From positions 1-30,917 of the IMG/VR virus record IMGVR_UViG_3300020462_000028: a stretch of DNA of 30,917 nt, one strand, 5' to 3'. Position 1 is the first letter of the stretch. Each line of letters opens with the position of its first letter. The notes below the pieces were generated by a model. The model made no database searches, had not been told where the DNA came from, and was given only the letters and a program-made list of their open reading frames with translations. The stretch is from a virus. Of the stretch, positions 6,528 to 15,118 are shown piece after piece. The position numbers and the translations under genes were made by a program.

Positions 6528-6779
6528 CTATACTGTCAAAACTTCTGATTCAAAATAGTCCATTAGTTTCTTCTCTGGTACTTTGAATTTTTTTGCGACA
6601 TTTGTTATTGTTTTCTCAAAAGTATTTAGGAAATTTGAAGGTTTTACTTCCATTTCCTTAAAAATTGCGTCAACAGCTTCCTTAACTTTCGGAGAAAGTT
6701 TTTTATACTGTTTTGACGTTTTGTATTCGTCTTTTTCAGGCAAATTTAACCTAAAATTTTCAAAAGATCTACTCACCAT
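6528..6779 (-). CDS. Prohead core-type small protein (gp68-like by position)
   Basis: This 83-residue Lys- and Glu-rich helical protein (MVSRSFENFRLNLPEKDEY start) has no recognised domain. T4 has two small prohead-core genes, 67 and 68, between portal gp20 and protease gp21. This is the second of two small genes in the same slot, so it is gp68-like by synteny. It overlaps the preceding 58-residue gene by 11 bases and lacks a strong ribosome binding site, which suggests translational coupling. A role in the scaffolding core is inferred from place and composition, not from clear sequence similarity. Confidence 0.75.
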   Translation of the reverse strand: MVSRSFENFRLNLPEKDEYKTSKQYKKLSPKVKEAVDAIFKEMEVKPSNFLNTFEKTITNVAKKFKVPEKKLMDYFESEVLTV

Positions 6780-6945
6780 TTTCTTCTGTATCTGATATGT
6801 GATGTTTTACAAATGTTTTTGCAACATCTTTTCTTTTAGTTTCTAGTGCATCACCAACCTTTGCAGATAAAGCACTTGTAAAGTGTGTTTCTGCTGATAG
6901 GTTATCACCACTTGAAATTGAATCTACGAAATCTCTTACGCTCAT
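6769..6945 (-). CDS. Prohead core-type 58-residue protein (gp67-like by position)
   Basis: This 58-residue protein reads MSVRDFVDSISSGDNLSAE at its N-terminus and ends SDTEENGE. The N-terminal MSVRDFxxxIxxG followed by a helical segment ending in an acidic tail resembles the small protein that follows the portal gene in marine T4-like phages. The ATG shares a base with the gp20 stop (TAATG), and a strong AGAAGGAGA site lies inside the end of gp20. The 3' end overlaps the next gene by 11 bases. T4 gp67 (80 residues) has the same slot and helps determine head shape, so gp67-like function is inferred. The tight overlaps support it as a real gene despite its size. Confidence 0.8.
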   Translation of the reverse strand: MSVRDFVDSISSGDNLSAETHFTSALSAKVGDALETKRKDVAKTFVKHHISDTEENGE

Positions 6946-8468
6946 TATTTTTCTCCTTCTGATGGTTCATTGGTTGCAAACATACCATCTGTGTCTGGAT
7001 CACCATTTTCTCCACCTTCTTCATCTTTAATTTGATCTTCTATTTCTTGTATTTCATCATCACTCATTCTAAGTATATGTTTTCTTACATATTCTTTAGA
7101 AAAATATGTACCTACATATGATTCTATTGTACCTAACATATCTAAACGATTTTGCATAAGTTCTGCATTTTTAAGTTCTGTAAAGTGACCATCTTGTAAG
7201 TAATCAAATTGTAATAACTCTTTTATTAAAGGCCATTCTTCAACTGCAATTACACCTTTGAGTACAAGTTGTGTTTTTAACATATCATTAAATAAATTAG
7301 AAAACTTTTTACGCAATCTTTGTACAAACTTTGTAAATTTAAGTTCATCTCTTGTTATGTTATCAGAACGTCCTATTTGAAATCCTGTTTCTTCTGCAAG
7401 TCTTGATACAGGCACATTTAATGAACGATATAATTTCTTTTGAAAATACTGTATATCATCTATTTCACCAAGATTAGATCCGCCTGGAAGTGTAGTAATC
7501 TCTGTACCTCTTCCACCTTCTCTTCTTGGTAACCAAAAATCTTCTAACATTGACATATGATTTCTATCGTCACGAATTTCACCAGTTTTTGCGTCATATA
7601 CTAGTTTGTTTCTATAACGATTCATTACGTCTTTTAGATAAGCTTCTGCTTTTACTTTAGGAAGATTTCCTACATCAATGTAAAATATTCTTCTTTCTGG
7701 AGCTCTTGATATACGATAGATTACTAATGCGTCCTCTATCATACGTAACTGATTTACTGGTTTAATTGCTTTATTTAAATGTGATAATACATTTCCTCTC
7801 GTCATATCAATAAGTCCAGATGGACAATATGATATAGAGTCAGCTGTAAGTTTTACACCAGTAGAAGTACCAGTTGATTGATCTAGTCCTTTATCATTAT
7901 ACAAATAAAAATCTTCTATTTGTCTAATAACATCTAATCCAGTTCTTTGATCTTTTTCTACTTTTTTATTACGAACTTTTTTAATTTTTCTTGGATCAAT
8001 ATAACGTACTTCTTGAATACCTTTTTTCGTATTTTTAGAGTCTATAATTTTATGATAGTATAGTCTACCATCAATATACCATCTTCTGAAGATATCATGT
8101 CCTTTTTCGTTAAAATCTAAAAGACGTAATACTTCATCAAACTCTTCACGAATTTTATTTTTAATTGTTTGAGAAAGGTTAAGTCTATCTAATGAAAGAG
8201 AAACAGATTGTCCTTTTTCATCAGACACAATAGACTCGTTCACTATATCCTCAATTGCACTATCACATTCTGGTTGTTGTGCAATTGAACGATATCTATT
8301 GATTAAATCAAGATCACTACGATCTCTCCCAGCTATATCCAAAATAGAAGAATAAAATCCACCACCAGATATATCATAGGAGCCATCATCTGGAGAAGGA
8401 GTCGTTATTGAATCCTTCCCCAAATCTTGTTTCGCTCTTGTTATTCTGAAACCGAAAAGTTCAGCCAT
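6945..8468 (-). CDS. 20: Portal vertex protein gp20
   Basis: This is the portal subunit, which forms the dodecameric DNA channel at one head vertex, nucleates prohead assembly on the membrane and docks the terminase. The 507 residues match T4 gp20 (524). Hallmarks are GGGFYSSILDIAGRDRSD near residue 40, YRSIAQQPECDSAIEDIVNE, the RYIDPRKIKKVRNKK strand, the IYRISRAPERRIFYIDVGNLP segment much used as the gp20 diversity marker, DFWLPRREGGRGTEITTLPGG, and RSLNVPVSRLAEETGF. The C-terminus is acidic. AGGAG precedes the ATG, a CTAAATAG box lies in the gap before it, and its stop overlaps the next start. Confidence 0.97.
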   Translation of the reverse strand: MAELFGFRITRAKQDLGKDSITTPSPDDGSYDISGGGFYSSILDIAGRDRSDLDLINRYRSIAQQPECDSAIEDIVNESIVSDEKGQSVSLSLDRLNLSQTIKNKIREEFDEVLRLLDFNEKGHDIFRRWYIDGRLYYHKIIDSKNTKKGIQEVRYIDPRKIKKVRNKKVEKDQRTGLDVIRQIEDFYLYNDKGLDQSTGTSTGVKLTADSISYCPSGLIDMTRGNVLSHLNKAIKPVNQLRMIEDALVIYRISRAPERRIFYIDVGNLPKVKAEAYLKDVMNRYRNKLVYDAKTGEIRDDRNHMSMLEDFWLPRREGGRGTEITTLPGGSNLGEIDDIQYFQKKLYRSLNVPVSRLAEETGFQIGRSDNITRDELKFTKFVQRLRKKFSNLFNDMLKTQLVLKGVIAVEEWPLIKELLQFDYLQDGHFTELKNAELMQNRLDMLGTIESYVGTYFSKEYVRKHILRMSDDEIQEIEDQIKDEEGGENGDPDTDGMFATNEPSEGEK

Positions 8469-8496
8469 ACTATAATTCTCCTAGTTAATACCCAAC

Positions 8497-8504
8497 TATT
8501 TAGT
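8497..8504 (-). promoter_or_regulatory. Degenerate late promoter box (ACTAAATA) upstream of gp20
   Basis: The minus strand reads ACTAAATA followed by G in the gp19-gp20 gap, ending 29 bases before the gp20 start. It differs from TATAAATA at two bases, but its spacing matches the other late boxes here. Confidence 0.35.
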
Positions 8505-8516
8505 CGGATAAATTAA

Positions 8517-9041
8517 CTAGATATCACTTGCAGTAAATGAAGTATATCTCCATGTTACATCAAAGGTTTCAATATCACTTACTGTGTCGTATGATAATTC
8601 TACTGGTGCAAGAATTGTTGGCCAACAGTTTCTGATAATATATCTTTTCAGAATATTATCTGCTCTGTCTAACTGTTCAACTCTTAAATCAGCAGTATAA
8701 TCGGAAACATTTACTAATCCAGTATTTGTTTCAAGATCATTTATACCATTCATCCATCTTTCCATTGCATTTCTTACCATAAAATCAGTATCGTTAATGA
8801 TTGTGGTAGTCCATGTTTCAAAAGTTCTATCACCAGCAAGAAATAACTGTCTACCTCTAAAGTTTACCGCTACTTCTGGTATCGTTTGTCCAGGCAAAGA
8901 TGTTGCCTTGACTAAAAATTGTGTTCTAACTGCATCCAATCCAGTTGTGATAGTTGTGGGCGTTGTCATTACAACTCTGTATTGATTTGCTCTTGCACCA
9001 CCACCGATAAGGTTGGATTTAAAATCGTCTATACTAGCCAT
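8517..9041 (-). CDS. 19: Tail tube protein gp19
   Basis: This is the inner tail tube subunit through which DNA passes. The 174 residues compare with 163 in T4. The start MASIDDFKSNLIGGGARANQYRV and the stretches KATSLPGQTIPEVAVNFRGRQLFLAGDRTFETW, RNAMERWMNGIN and YIIRNCWPTILAPVELSYDT, with C-terminal VTWRYTSF, are the conserved gp19 pattern. It lies between the gp18 sheath gene and the gp20 portal gene as in T4, 12 bases after gp18, with a GGGAGA ribosome binding site. It is probably expressed on the gp18 transcript. Confidence 0.97.
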   Translation of the reverse strand: MASIDDFKSNLIGGGARANQYRVVMTTPTTITTGLDAVRTQFLVKATSLPGQTIPEVAVNFRGRQLFLAGDRTFETWTTTIINDTDFMVRNAMERWMNGINDLETNTGLVNVSDYTADLRVEQLDRADNILKRYIIRNCWPTILAPVELSYDTVSDIETFDVTWRYTSFTASDI

Positions 9042-9053
9042 CTTTTATCTCCC

Positions 9054-11024
9054 TTATCCGCCTATCTCGCTGAAAGCGACACCAGTTCGCACAGCGATGA
9101 AGTTAAGTTGAACAAAGTTAATTGACCTTGATGGTTTGACAAAGATATCTCCGACAAACTCATTTCTGTCAATCACTTCTCCAGTATTATTTGTTTCGTC
9201 TGCGATTACAGAGAAATCACTAATACCTCTTCTTCCTTGTACATCTCTCAAGAAAGGTTCTACTAAGTTAACAAACTGAGCTCTTGTGAACGCATCATTG
9301 AACTCAAACATTTGAAACTTAGCGGCATTTGAAATTGCTTTCTCAAGTACAAGAAACAATCTTCGTACATTAATTCTGTCAAATGCACTAGGTCTTGTTA
9401 GAGCAGTTTTATCTCCAAAAAGAACTGTGCCTTGGCCTGGGAATGTACATACAGGATTTATTCTGTTTTGATAAAGTAAATCTCTTTCTGCTTTTGATGG
9501 GTTAAACGCAAGTTTGGTTGTACCACGAACTCCACCTCTGTTATAACCAGCAGGAGAGAACCATGCGTCAGCAACAAGATCAGTATTTGCAGTAATTCCA
9601 GCAATGTCACCATTGAGTGGAACATATCTGTAAACATCATTATACTTGTCAAACATATACTTGTATCCACTATCGAATACACAGTAAGATGAACTGTTTA
9701 GATTACCAAAGAATGTAGTTACTGCTGTTGTTTTTGCAGAGTTACTTGCACCACCAACAACATCACCACTTCTTGGTGAAATAAACGCAACTGCATCTTT
9801 TCTTGATTCTGCAAGTGCAACCACATTTTGTCCATGAGTAATACCATCTGCACCAGAACCACAAGCACCAGACATGATTAAATCTACTTCGGTTGTATCG
9901 TTGTCGAGTAAATCTAAACTGGTTTTCTTTTCACCTACTGATGGAGTAGCATCTACACCATTGGTTAAAGCAGTATCAATTACTTGTGCGTTATCAGTTG
10001 GTTGTACATAAGTAGTACCATCAGTTGGTGTACTCTTACCACCATCAGTATTAATAGAACTATGATGACTACCCCAATATACATGCTTAGAAGTATCATT
10101 TAATACATTTACATAATAATTAGAACCACCTTGTGGTGTTTTTGCAATTCCACCCTGTGATACAAATCCAAATGTTTCTAATACAGCGGCAGTTCTTTGT
10201 CCAGCTGCATCAGCATCAAAACCAGTAATTGCACCAGTATGATCATATACAACAATATGCATTTCGTCATTTACATAACCTTTATCTGCAGCCCATGTTG
10301 ATGTTGCAGGAGCAGAGTCAAATAAGTCATGAAATTTCCAACGTCTTGTTATTTCTTCATTATCAAGAACAGCTGATGTTAATCCACCACCATTTACTTG
10401 ATCTGATTGTCTAATAGTAAGAACATGAGTAGCAATATTTGTTACTTCATATTTTGTAGAGTGACCAGTATCAGCACCAGTAGTTCCATCAAAAGTAATA
10501 ATATCACCTACGTTGAATTTAGTACCATCATCTACTGTAACTGAGGTGTCACCAGCAGATTTTGCACCATTAACACCACCTGTATTAGCAGCATATTTTT
10601 GTGAAAACCCATTAGCGCCTGCACATATTGATACTTTTAATGCATTACCATGAGCACCCATTGTTTTTGCTGTCCAGACACTACCAGCTGCACCAATAGT
10701 ATCATAGTCTGCTCTATTTTTTATATCTAATGCAGATCCAGCGCCTACTGCATTTTTAGCGAGGGCTGCGTCTGCACGAATTACTCTAAGATTACTAGAG
10801 TATTGTAAAAAGTTTGCGGCTGTAAACCAATCTTCATAATTAGTACCATTTGGTTTACCAAAAGTGTTAACCAGCTCTTCCTCTGAATTTATTATAGTAA
10901 TTTCTTCTACAGGGCCTTTGGAAAAATGTCCAACCATGACACCTATACCAGAACTTACTGGAGGAACAACATTAGTTTTGTCAACTTCTTTTGTGACCAC
11001 ACCAGGCGAAACTTGAAAAGCCAT
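9054..11024 (-). CDS. 18: Contractile tail sheath protein gp18
   Basis: This is the sheath subunit that contracts to drive the tube through the host envelope. It has 656 residues (T4 gp18 has 659). The N-terminus (SPGVVTKEVDKTNVVPPVSS, then GHFSKGPVEEITIINSEEEL) and the C-terminal sheath domain (VNLVEPFLRDVQGRRGISDF, then IFVKPSRSINFVQLNFIAVR) are typical. Residues of about 150-400 form a more variable Thr/Gly/Asp-rich insert that is exposed on the sheath in related phages. AAGGAG lies 7 bases before the ATG and an exact TATAAATA box lies 45 bases upstream. Confidence 0.97.
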   Translation of the reverse strand: MAFQVSPGVVTKEVDKTNVVPPVSSGIGVMVGHFSKGPVEEITIINSEEELVNTFGKPNGTNYEDWFTAANFLQYSSNLRVIRADAALAKNAVGAGSALDIKNRADYDTIGAAGSVWTAKTMGAHGNALKVSICAGANGFSQKYAANTGGVNGAKSAGDTSVTVDDGTKFNVGDIITFDGTTGADTGHSTKYEVTNIATHVLTIRQSDQVNGGGLTSAVLDNEEITRRWKFHDLFDSAPATSTWAADKGYVNDEMHIVVYDHTGAITGFDADAAGQRTAAVLETFGFVSQGGIAKTPQGGSNYYVNVLNDTSKHVYWGSHHSSINTDGGKSTPTDGTTYVQPTDNAQVIDTALTNGVDATPSVGEKKTSLDLLDNDTTEVDLIMSGACGSGADGITHGQNVVALAESRKDAVAFISPRSGDVVGGASNSAKTTAVTTFFGNLNSSSYCVFDSGYKYMFDKYNDVYRYVPLNGDIAGITANTDLVADAWFSPAGYNRGGVRGTTKLAFNPSKAERDLLYQNRINPVCTFPGQGTVLFGDKTALTRPSAFDRINVRRLFLVLEKAISNAAKFQMFEFNDAFTRAQFVNLVEPFLRDVQGRRGISDFSVIADETNNTGEVIDRNEFVGDIFVKPSRSINFVQLNFIAVRTGVAFSEIGG

Positions 11025-11068
11025 ATTTTTTTCTCCTTATGATCCATAAAGTTTTAAACTTACAACTA

Positions 11069-11076
11069 TATTTATA
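11069..11076 (-). promoter_or_regulatory. Late promoter box (TATAAATA) upstream of gp18
   Basis: An exact minus-strand TATAAATA lies in the 107-base divergent gap between gp18 and the plus-strand HNH-like gene, ending 45 bases before the gp18 start. It would drive the gp18-gp19 block. Confidence 0.7.
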
Positions 11077-11118
11077 AAATAAACCTTCTTGACATTATGT
11101 TTTATAGGTTAGACTACA

Positions 11119-11126
11119 CATAAATA
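11119..11126 (+). promoter_or_regulatory. Possible late-type box (CATAAATA) before the plus-strand gene
   Basis: The plus strand reads CATAAATA five bases before the ATG of the HNH-like gene. If it works as the NATAAATA late motif, transcription would start at about the ATG and give a leaderless message, which fits the lack of a ribosome binding site. A TTGACA hexamer at 11089-11094 is an alternative -35 element, but no good -10 box lies at the right distance. Confidence 0.3.
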
Positions 11127-11131
11127 ATTAC

Positions 11132-11431
11132 ATGAGTACATTTTATGAAAAATATAAAAAGACTATTAGACAGGTTTCTCAACGAAATTATAGAGCAAGA
11201 ATAATATGGGTGCATGAATATCTTGCAGATAAATGTTGTAAATACTGTGGTGAGCCTGAAACTGCGTGTTTAAAGTTCTATCCATTTGATATGCACATTA
11301 GACGATTAACCAAAAGAAAAGGATTAAATCCAAACTCCAGAAGTGAAGTCATGGATCTTATCAAAGAAAGTGAAATTGTTTGTGCAAACTGTTATCTTAA
11401 ATTAGAAAATGATCTAATAGATATTATGTAA
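11132..11431 (+). CDS. HNH-type zinc-knuckle protein with substituted catalytic residues
   Basis: This 99-residue protein is the only plus-strand gene in the window. Two CxxC knuckles (C36/C39 and C84/C87) and the spacing CKYCGEPETACLKF...EIVCANCYLKLEN follow the layout of zinc-binding HNH endonucleases, whose usual pattern is CxxCG...LxFHH...EI..LCANCH. Here the catalytic HH position reads YP (residues 50-51) and the final His reads Tyr (Y88). The zinc fold therefore looks preserved and the nuclease site lost. It might bind nucleic acid or terminase. HNH proteins near large terminase genes are known to assist packaging in some phages. It converges on gp17, with the two stop codons directly abutting. 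No ribosome binding site is visible. Confidence 0.7.
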   Translation: MSTFYEKYKKTIRQVSQRNYRARIIWVHEYLADKCCKYCGEPETACLKFYPFDMHIRRLTKRKGLNPNSRSEVMDLIKESEIVCANCYLKLENDLIDIM

Positions 11432-13069
11432 TTACCAATCTGATTCATATGTTCTAACTACAGGTGTCCATCTTGTTCCATATTCGTCAATTTCAACATC
11501 ATTATTTACACCATCTAATATAAACCCAAATGGAGCCATATCCTGTTCTAATTGGTTTTGTTGTTCCTTATACATTCTTTCACGAATATCATCATCTGTT
11601 AGTTCCTTAAAGTAGGTTTGTTGTACTAACCAACCAAATAAAACACAACACATAACTAAATCGTCTGTATGTCCATCTTCTGCTTCATATGATTGTCCTT
11701 TAAGTATAAATGTAGAAAACTCTTTTATCAACTCGTAATCATTAATAATAATCTTATCAGTTTCTACTATTTGTTTTAGATTAGAACAACCCATCTTTTT
11801 TACTGCCTTAGTTGTTCTCACACCAAGTTGTGCCTTTCCACCAGAAAATCCACCCCCAACTATTTGGCCAGCTCTACCTCTCATAGATGCCATAATAAGA
11901 TTTTCATATTCTAAATCAAACTGTAGTGCAGTTGCAACTTGTTCTCCTATATCATTTACTTCTACTAACGTATAGGCTTGATTATATGCAAGTGCAACCT
12001 CATGTATAATGTTAGGAAAAAGTAATGGTTTTATCTCATTGTTTCTATACTTTGCAACTATCTTATAGGGTACAGTAGATACATCAAAAACCACAAACGC
12101 AGAATAATCATTGTTTGTTCCTCTAGAAACGTCTGCAATTAAAATATAAGTACTTCCTTTGTTTGGTTTTTCATACATATCTAATCCAGCATTTGTTTTT
12201 ATAGCATTATGAAACGCCATTGATTTTATCTTTGCTGGTGCAATAAGTGTATTTGCAGAACCTAAAAACTCACATTCAAACTCTCTACGAAATTGTTCTT
12301 CTGAAGTGTTTGCAATAGTTTCTTCTCTCCACTTTGCATCACGGCCTGGAACTTCACTCCAATGAACATCTATAATATTATAGGAGTTTCTTTTGTTTTC
12401 TGCGTCTACCCAAAGTTTATAAAATAAATTCATACCATTTGGTGTAGATACGATAATAACTTTAGTTGATTTACCAGATGAAATTGTAGGATAAACAGAA
12501 CTAAAAAAGTCCTCTGCAACTGTATTCGGAACAAATGCAAATTCGTCTAGGAATATCATGTTATATGAACCACCACGAACTGCACTAGATGATGTAGATG
12601 ATGCAACAACTCTAGAACCATTCTCTAAATCAAGAGAACCTTTATTCCAAGACATTACACCTTGTTGTAACCATTTTGGTAAATTTTCATATGCGAGTTG
12701 CAATCGACCAAGAATATCTCTTGCAGTTGAAGCTTTGTTTGCAAGTATCGCTACATTCATATTTGAGTTAAATAAAACATAATATAAAATATAAGAAACA
12801 AGTGTTGTAGATTTACCACTTTGTCTAGGCATTTTACATATTGTAAAACGATTATTGTGAACTGTGCCAACCATCTCTTTTTGAAATGGAAACATCTTAA
12901 AAGGAACTAAACCTTCATCTAGCGATACAATTTTAATATAATTACTTATAAAATATAGTGGATCTTTCATACACTTTTGGTATTCAAGAATCTGATCTTT
13001 TGTCCATTCTACAGAAACATTAGATTTTTTTAATAGAGGATTTCCTAGATAATGATCAAGTTGTGACAT
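11432..13069 (-). CDS. 17: Large terminase subunit gp17
   Basis: This is the ATP-driven packaging motor and headful nuclease. The 545 residues compare with 610 in T4. The ATPase domain shows Walker A PRQSGKST (81-88), Walker B MIFLDE (171-176) and coupling motif VSTP (207-210). The RNase H-like nuclease domain shows the first acidic residue D313 in IADVSRG, E370 in LVEVND and the final D469/D470 in GHTDDLV. All key residues are present. It follows gp16 with a three-base gap and abuts the convergent HNH-like gene at its 3' end. The N-terminal extension found in T4 is shorter here. Confidence 0.97.
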   Translation of the reverse strand: MSQLDHYLGNPLLKKSNVSVEWTKDQILEYQKCMKDPLYFISNYIKIVSLDEGLVPFKMFPFQKEMVGTVHNNRFTICKMPRQSGKSTTLVSYILYYVLFNSNMNVAILANKASTARDILGRLQLAYENLPKWLQQGVMSWNKGSLDLENGSRVVASSTSSSAVRGGSYNMIFLDEFAFVPNTVAEDFFSSVYPTISSGKSTKVIIVSTPNGMNLFYKLWVDAENKRNSYNIIDVHWSEVPGRDAKWREETIANTSEEQFRREFECEFLGSANTLIAPAKIKSMAFHNAIKTNAGLDMYEKPNKGSTYILIADVSRGTNNDYSAFVVFDVSTVPYKIVAKYRNNEIKPLLFPNIIHEVALAYNQAYTLVEVNDIGEQVATALQFDLEYENLIMASMRGRAGQIVGGGFSGGKAQLGVRTTKAVKKMGCSNLKQIVETDKIIINDYELIKEFSTFILKGQSYEAEDGHTDDLVMCCVLFGWLVQQTYFKELTDDDIRERMYKEQQNQLEQDMAPFGFILDGVNNDVEIDEYGTRWTPVVRTYESDW

Positions 13070-13072
13070 AAG

Positions 13073-13495
13073 TTATCTCTTGTCACCCTTTAACATTTTT
13101 TGTAACTCAGCTGTACTTCCTACAAATAGTGCGTTAGTTACATTTTTGGGTGCATTACTTGGAATTTCTTTTAACTTTTGCATTTTTAATTGCAAGTCTA
13201 CAAGTTTTTCATTTACTTCTGCAACTTGTTTTATTAAATTACCAGCGACCTCATATGATCTTGGTGTTTCACTTTCTCTTGCAAGATCAAGAATACCTGT
13301 AATTGCATCTTGACCTCTTTCTATTAAATTATAAAAGTTTTCTCTTTGATACTTATAGTCATTATCAATATCTTCATCATTTAGTTTTGTTTCTGGAACA
13401 ACTATATCTTTTGGTGGAGTTACATCTTTTGTTGAGTTTTCAACAACGTCTGTTATTCCTAAAACATTATCTAGAATATCGGATTGTGTTTTCAT
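13073..13495 (-). CDS. 16: Small terminase subunit gp16
   Basis: This is the DNA-recognition and regulatory subunit of the terminase, which forms a ring and stimulates gp17. The 140-residue product (T4 gp16 is 164) is mainly helical, with a central segment around residues 50-110 (NFYNLIERGQDAITGILDLA through NLIKQVAEVNEKLVDLQLKM) like the coiled-coil oligomerisation core of gp16. The N-terminal ILDNVLGI and C-terminal NVTNALFVGSTAELQKML segments also fit marine gp16. It lies between gp15 and gp17, with two-base and three-base gaps, so it is translated in step with them. Confidence 0.92.
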   Translation of the reverse strand: MKTQSDILDNVLGITDVVENSTKDVTPPKDIVVPETKLNDEDIDNDYKYQRENFYNLIERGQDAITGILDLARESETPRSYEVAGNLIKQVAEVNEKLVDLQLKMQKLKEIPSNAPKNVTNALFVGSTAELQKMLKGDKR

Positions 13496-13497
13496 AA

Positions 13498-14331
13498 CTA
13501 TGCATCATCAGTATCTGTACCACTTTTCTCATCATAATTCTTTGCGTCTTGGAAAAATGATGTTACTTCATTAAATCCAAAGTTATCCTCATCTGATGGA
13601 TCAAAAGATGTAGGAGCTACATTTGATGGATTTGGTGTTACAGAATACCTCTGTTCTCTTTTTGGTGAATTTACTGGAAGGTCTGCATATTGATCTACTT
13701 GAACTTTTCTAATAATATTAGATGCAGTTACTGGGCCGTACATATAGTATTTTGCAGTAAATGATAAAGTATAGATAATAGATCTTCTAGATGTAAAAGT
13801 ACCTTCGTAATCATCTTCATAACCAACACTATTTAAAATAATTGGTACATCACGAATTATATCCAACTCTGGAACTTCTTTCATAGTTACTGTATAATCT
13901 GGTTGAAAGAATGGTAGTATTTGTTCTACTATCTGTAGTGCGTCATCAGAGTTTTTAGACAAAACATATAGTTCAAAATTTATATTATAAGGTACAGGCA
14001 TAAAACCAGATTTTACTTGATTAGTATCTGTACCATCTGCAACCTTTTTAACTTTAACTGTTTTTTGTAATTTTCTTGCTGGATCATATGCAATACCAGA
14101 AATTTCAAAACCAATTCTTGGTAATGTTACTGCAACTTTTTTATTTAAGTTTGGATCTTCAGTAAGTCTTGATAACCATTTTTGTTTAGGGCCATATGCA
14201 AGAGGAACTTTCATAGATTGTACTATATTCCCACTTCCATCTTTTTTATGGAGCTGTATAGTATTAAATATTGTTCCGAATGCAACTACCACATTTCGTG
14301 TTGAATTATTATAAAAGTATTGTCCTATCAT
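13498..14331 (-). CDS. 15: Proximal tail sheath stabiliser gp15
   Basis: This protein ends the sheath at the head-proximal side and helps join tail to head. It has 277 residues (T4 gp15 has 272). The start MIGQYFYNNSTRNVVVAFGT and the stretches KVPLAYGPKQKWLSRL, LPRIGFEISGIAYDPARKLQ, VPYNINFELYVLSKNSDDAL and QILPFFQPDYTVTMKEV are characteristic of gp15. The acidic C-terminus varies. It follows gp14 after one base, with a GAGATA site before the ATG. Confidence 0.96.
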   Translation of the reverse strand: MIGQYFYNNSTRNVVVAFGTIFNTIQLHKKDGSGNIVQSMKVPLAYGPKQKWLSRLTEDPNLNKKVAVTLPRIGFEISGIAYDPARKLQKTVKVKKVADGTDTNQVKSGFMPVPYNINFELYVLSKNSDDALQIVEQILPFFQPDYTVTMKEVPELDIIRDVPIILNSVGYEDDYEGTFTSRRSIIYTLSFTAKYYMYGPVTASNIIRKVQVDQYADLPVNSPKREQRYSVTPNPSNVAPTSFDPSDEDNFGFNEVTSFFQDAKNYDEKSGTDTDDA

Positions 14332-14332
14332 A

Positions 14333-15115
14333 TTATCTCATCCCAGCATCACCAAAAGGATTTCCTTCTGTGAAGTCTAATATATTATCATCTAAAGTTT
14401 CAAAAATATCGTTTTGTGAATTTTCGTCTATTATTGTTAAGTTAAATTCTTCTTGTATTATATAGGAAGGTGATGCACCCTCAACTTCACTTTCCATAAT
14501 TATAGAACCTGTACCAGTTGTTGAAGGAAAAAGACGAATTGTTTCTTCTTCTAATGTTATTTGATATGCAAGTTGATCTAAACTATTATCTTTGTCTATA
14601 TTATCAAGTTCTACAATACCAGTATCAATCTTTTCAGAGCCATACTCAAAAGATTTGCATTTTAATTTATATGTGGGTAAATTGTTTACTTGATAGAATG
14701 GATCATCATGGTCTACAAATGTAATTTCAAATAACTTATTACCTCTTGCCCAATAAATTAAATCGCCCTCATTAGGTCTTAAATTTGTAACCAAGTTATT
14801 ATCAATCGCAACAAATTGTTCCCATCTTCTTCTTGCAACAACAAATGTTGCATCATCTTGAATATCTAAACCAAATTTAGACATGAGTTCTTTTTCTCCC
14901 TCATATCCATCATTTGTTTCTAAATACATTTCAATAACATAAGAAGTTTCAAAAGAAGAACTTAAATCTTCTTCAAAAACAGTATTTGTACCAGCCATTT
15001 TTCTTGGAATATAGTAAACATCTTGACCATAGATTTTTAATTGTTCTATGATAAGATCTTCGTATAGATCTCTTTCTGGTCTTGTTCCTGTATCGAAATA
15101 TACATTAGTAGGCAT
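14333..15115 (-). CDS. 14: Neck protein gp14
   Basis: This is the head-completion (neck) protein that with gp13 makes the collar to which the tail attaches. It has 260 residues (T4 gp14 has 256). Typical stretches are the start MPTNVYFDTGTRPERDLYED, YGQDVYYIPRK, FVVARRRWEQF, RPNEGDLIYWARGNKLFEI and FVDHDDPFYQV. The C-terminus ends GNPFGDAGM, common in marine gp14. It is followed after one base by gp15 and preceded after three bases by gp13, so the neck genes form one tight unit. Confidence 0.96.
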   Translation of the reverse strand: MPTNVYFDTGTRPERDLYEDLIIEQLKIYGQDVYYIPRKMAGTNTVFEEDLSSSFETSYVIEMYLETNDGYEGEKELMSKFGLDIQDDATFVVARRRWEQFVAIDNNLVTNLRPNEGDLIYWARGNKLFEITFVDHDDPFYQVNNLPTYKLKCKSFEYGSEKIDTGIVELDNIDKDNSLDQLAYQITLEEETIRLFPSTTGTGSIIMESEVEGASPSYIIQEEFNLTIIDENSQNDIFETLDDNILDFTEGNPFGDAGMR

Positions 15116-15118
15116 AAT

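Noticed and set aside
9458-9682. Minus-strand 74-codon frame inside gp18
   Set aside because: It lies in another frame of a clear sheath gene and has no ribosome binding site.
11089-11117. Sigma70-type promoter TTGACA before the plus-strand gene
   Set aside because: No convincing -10 hexamer lies 16-18 bases downstream; kept only as an alternative in the CATAAATA entry.
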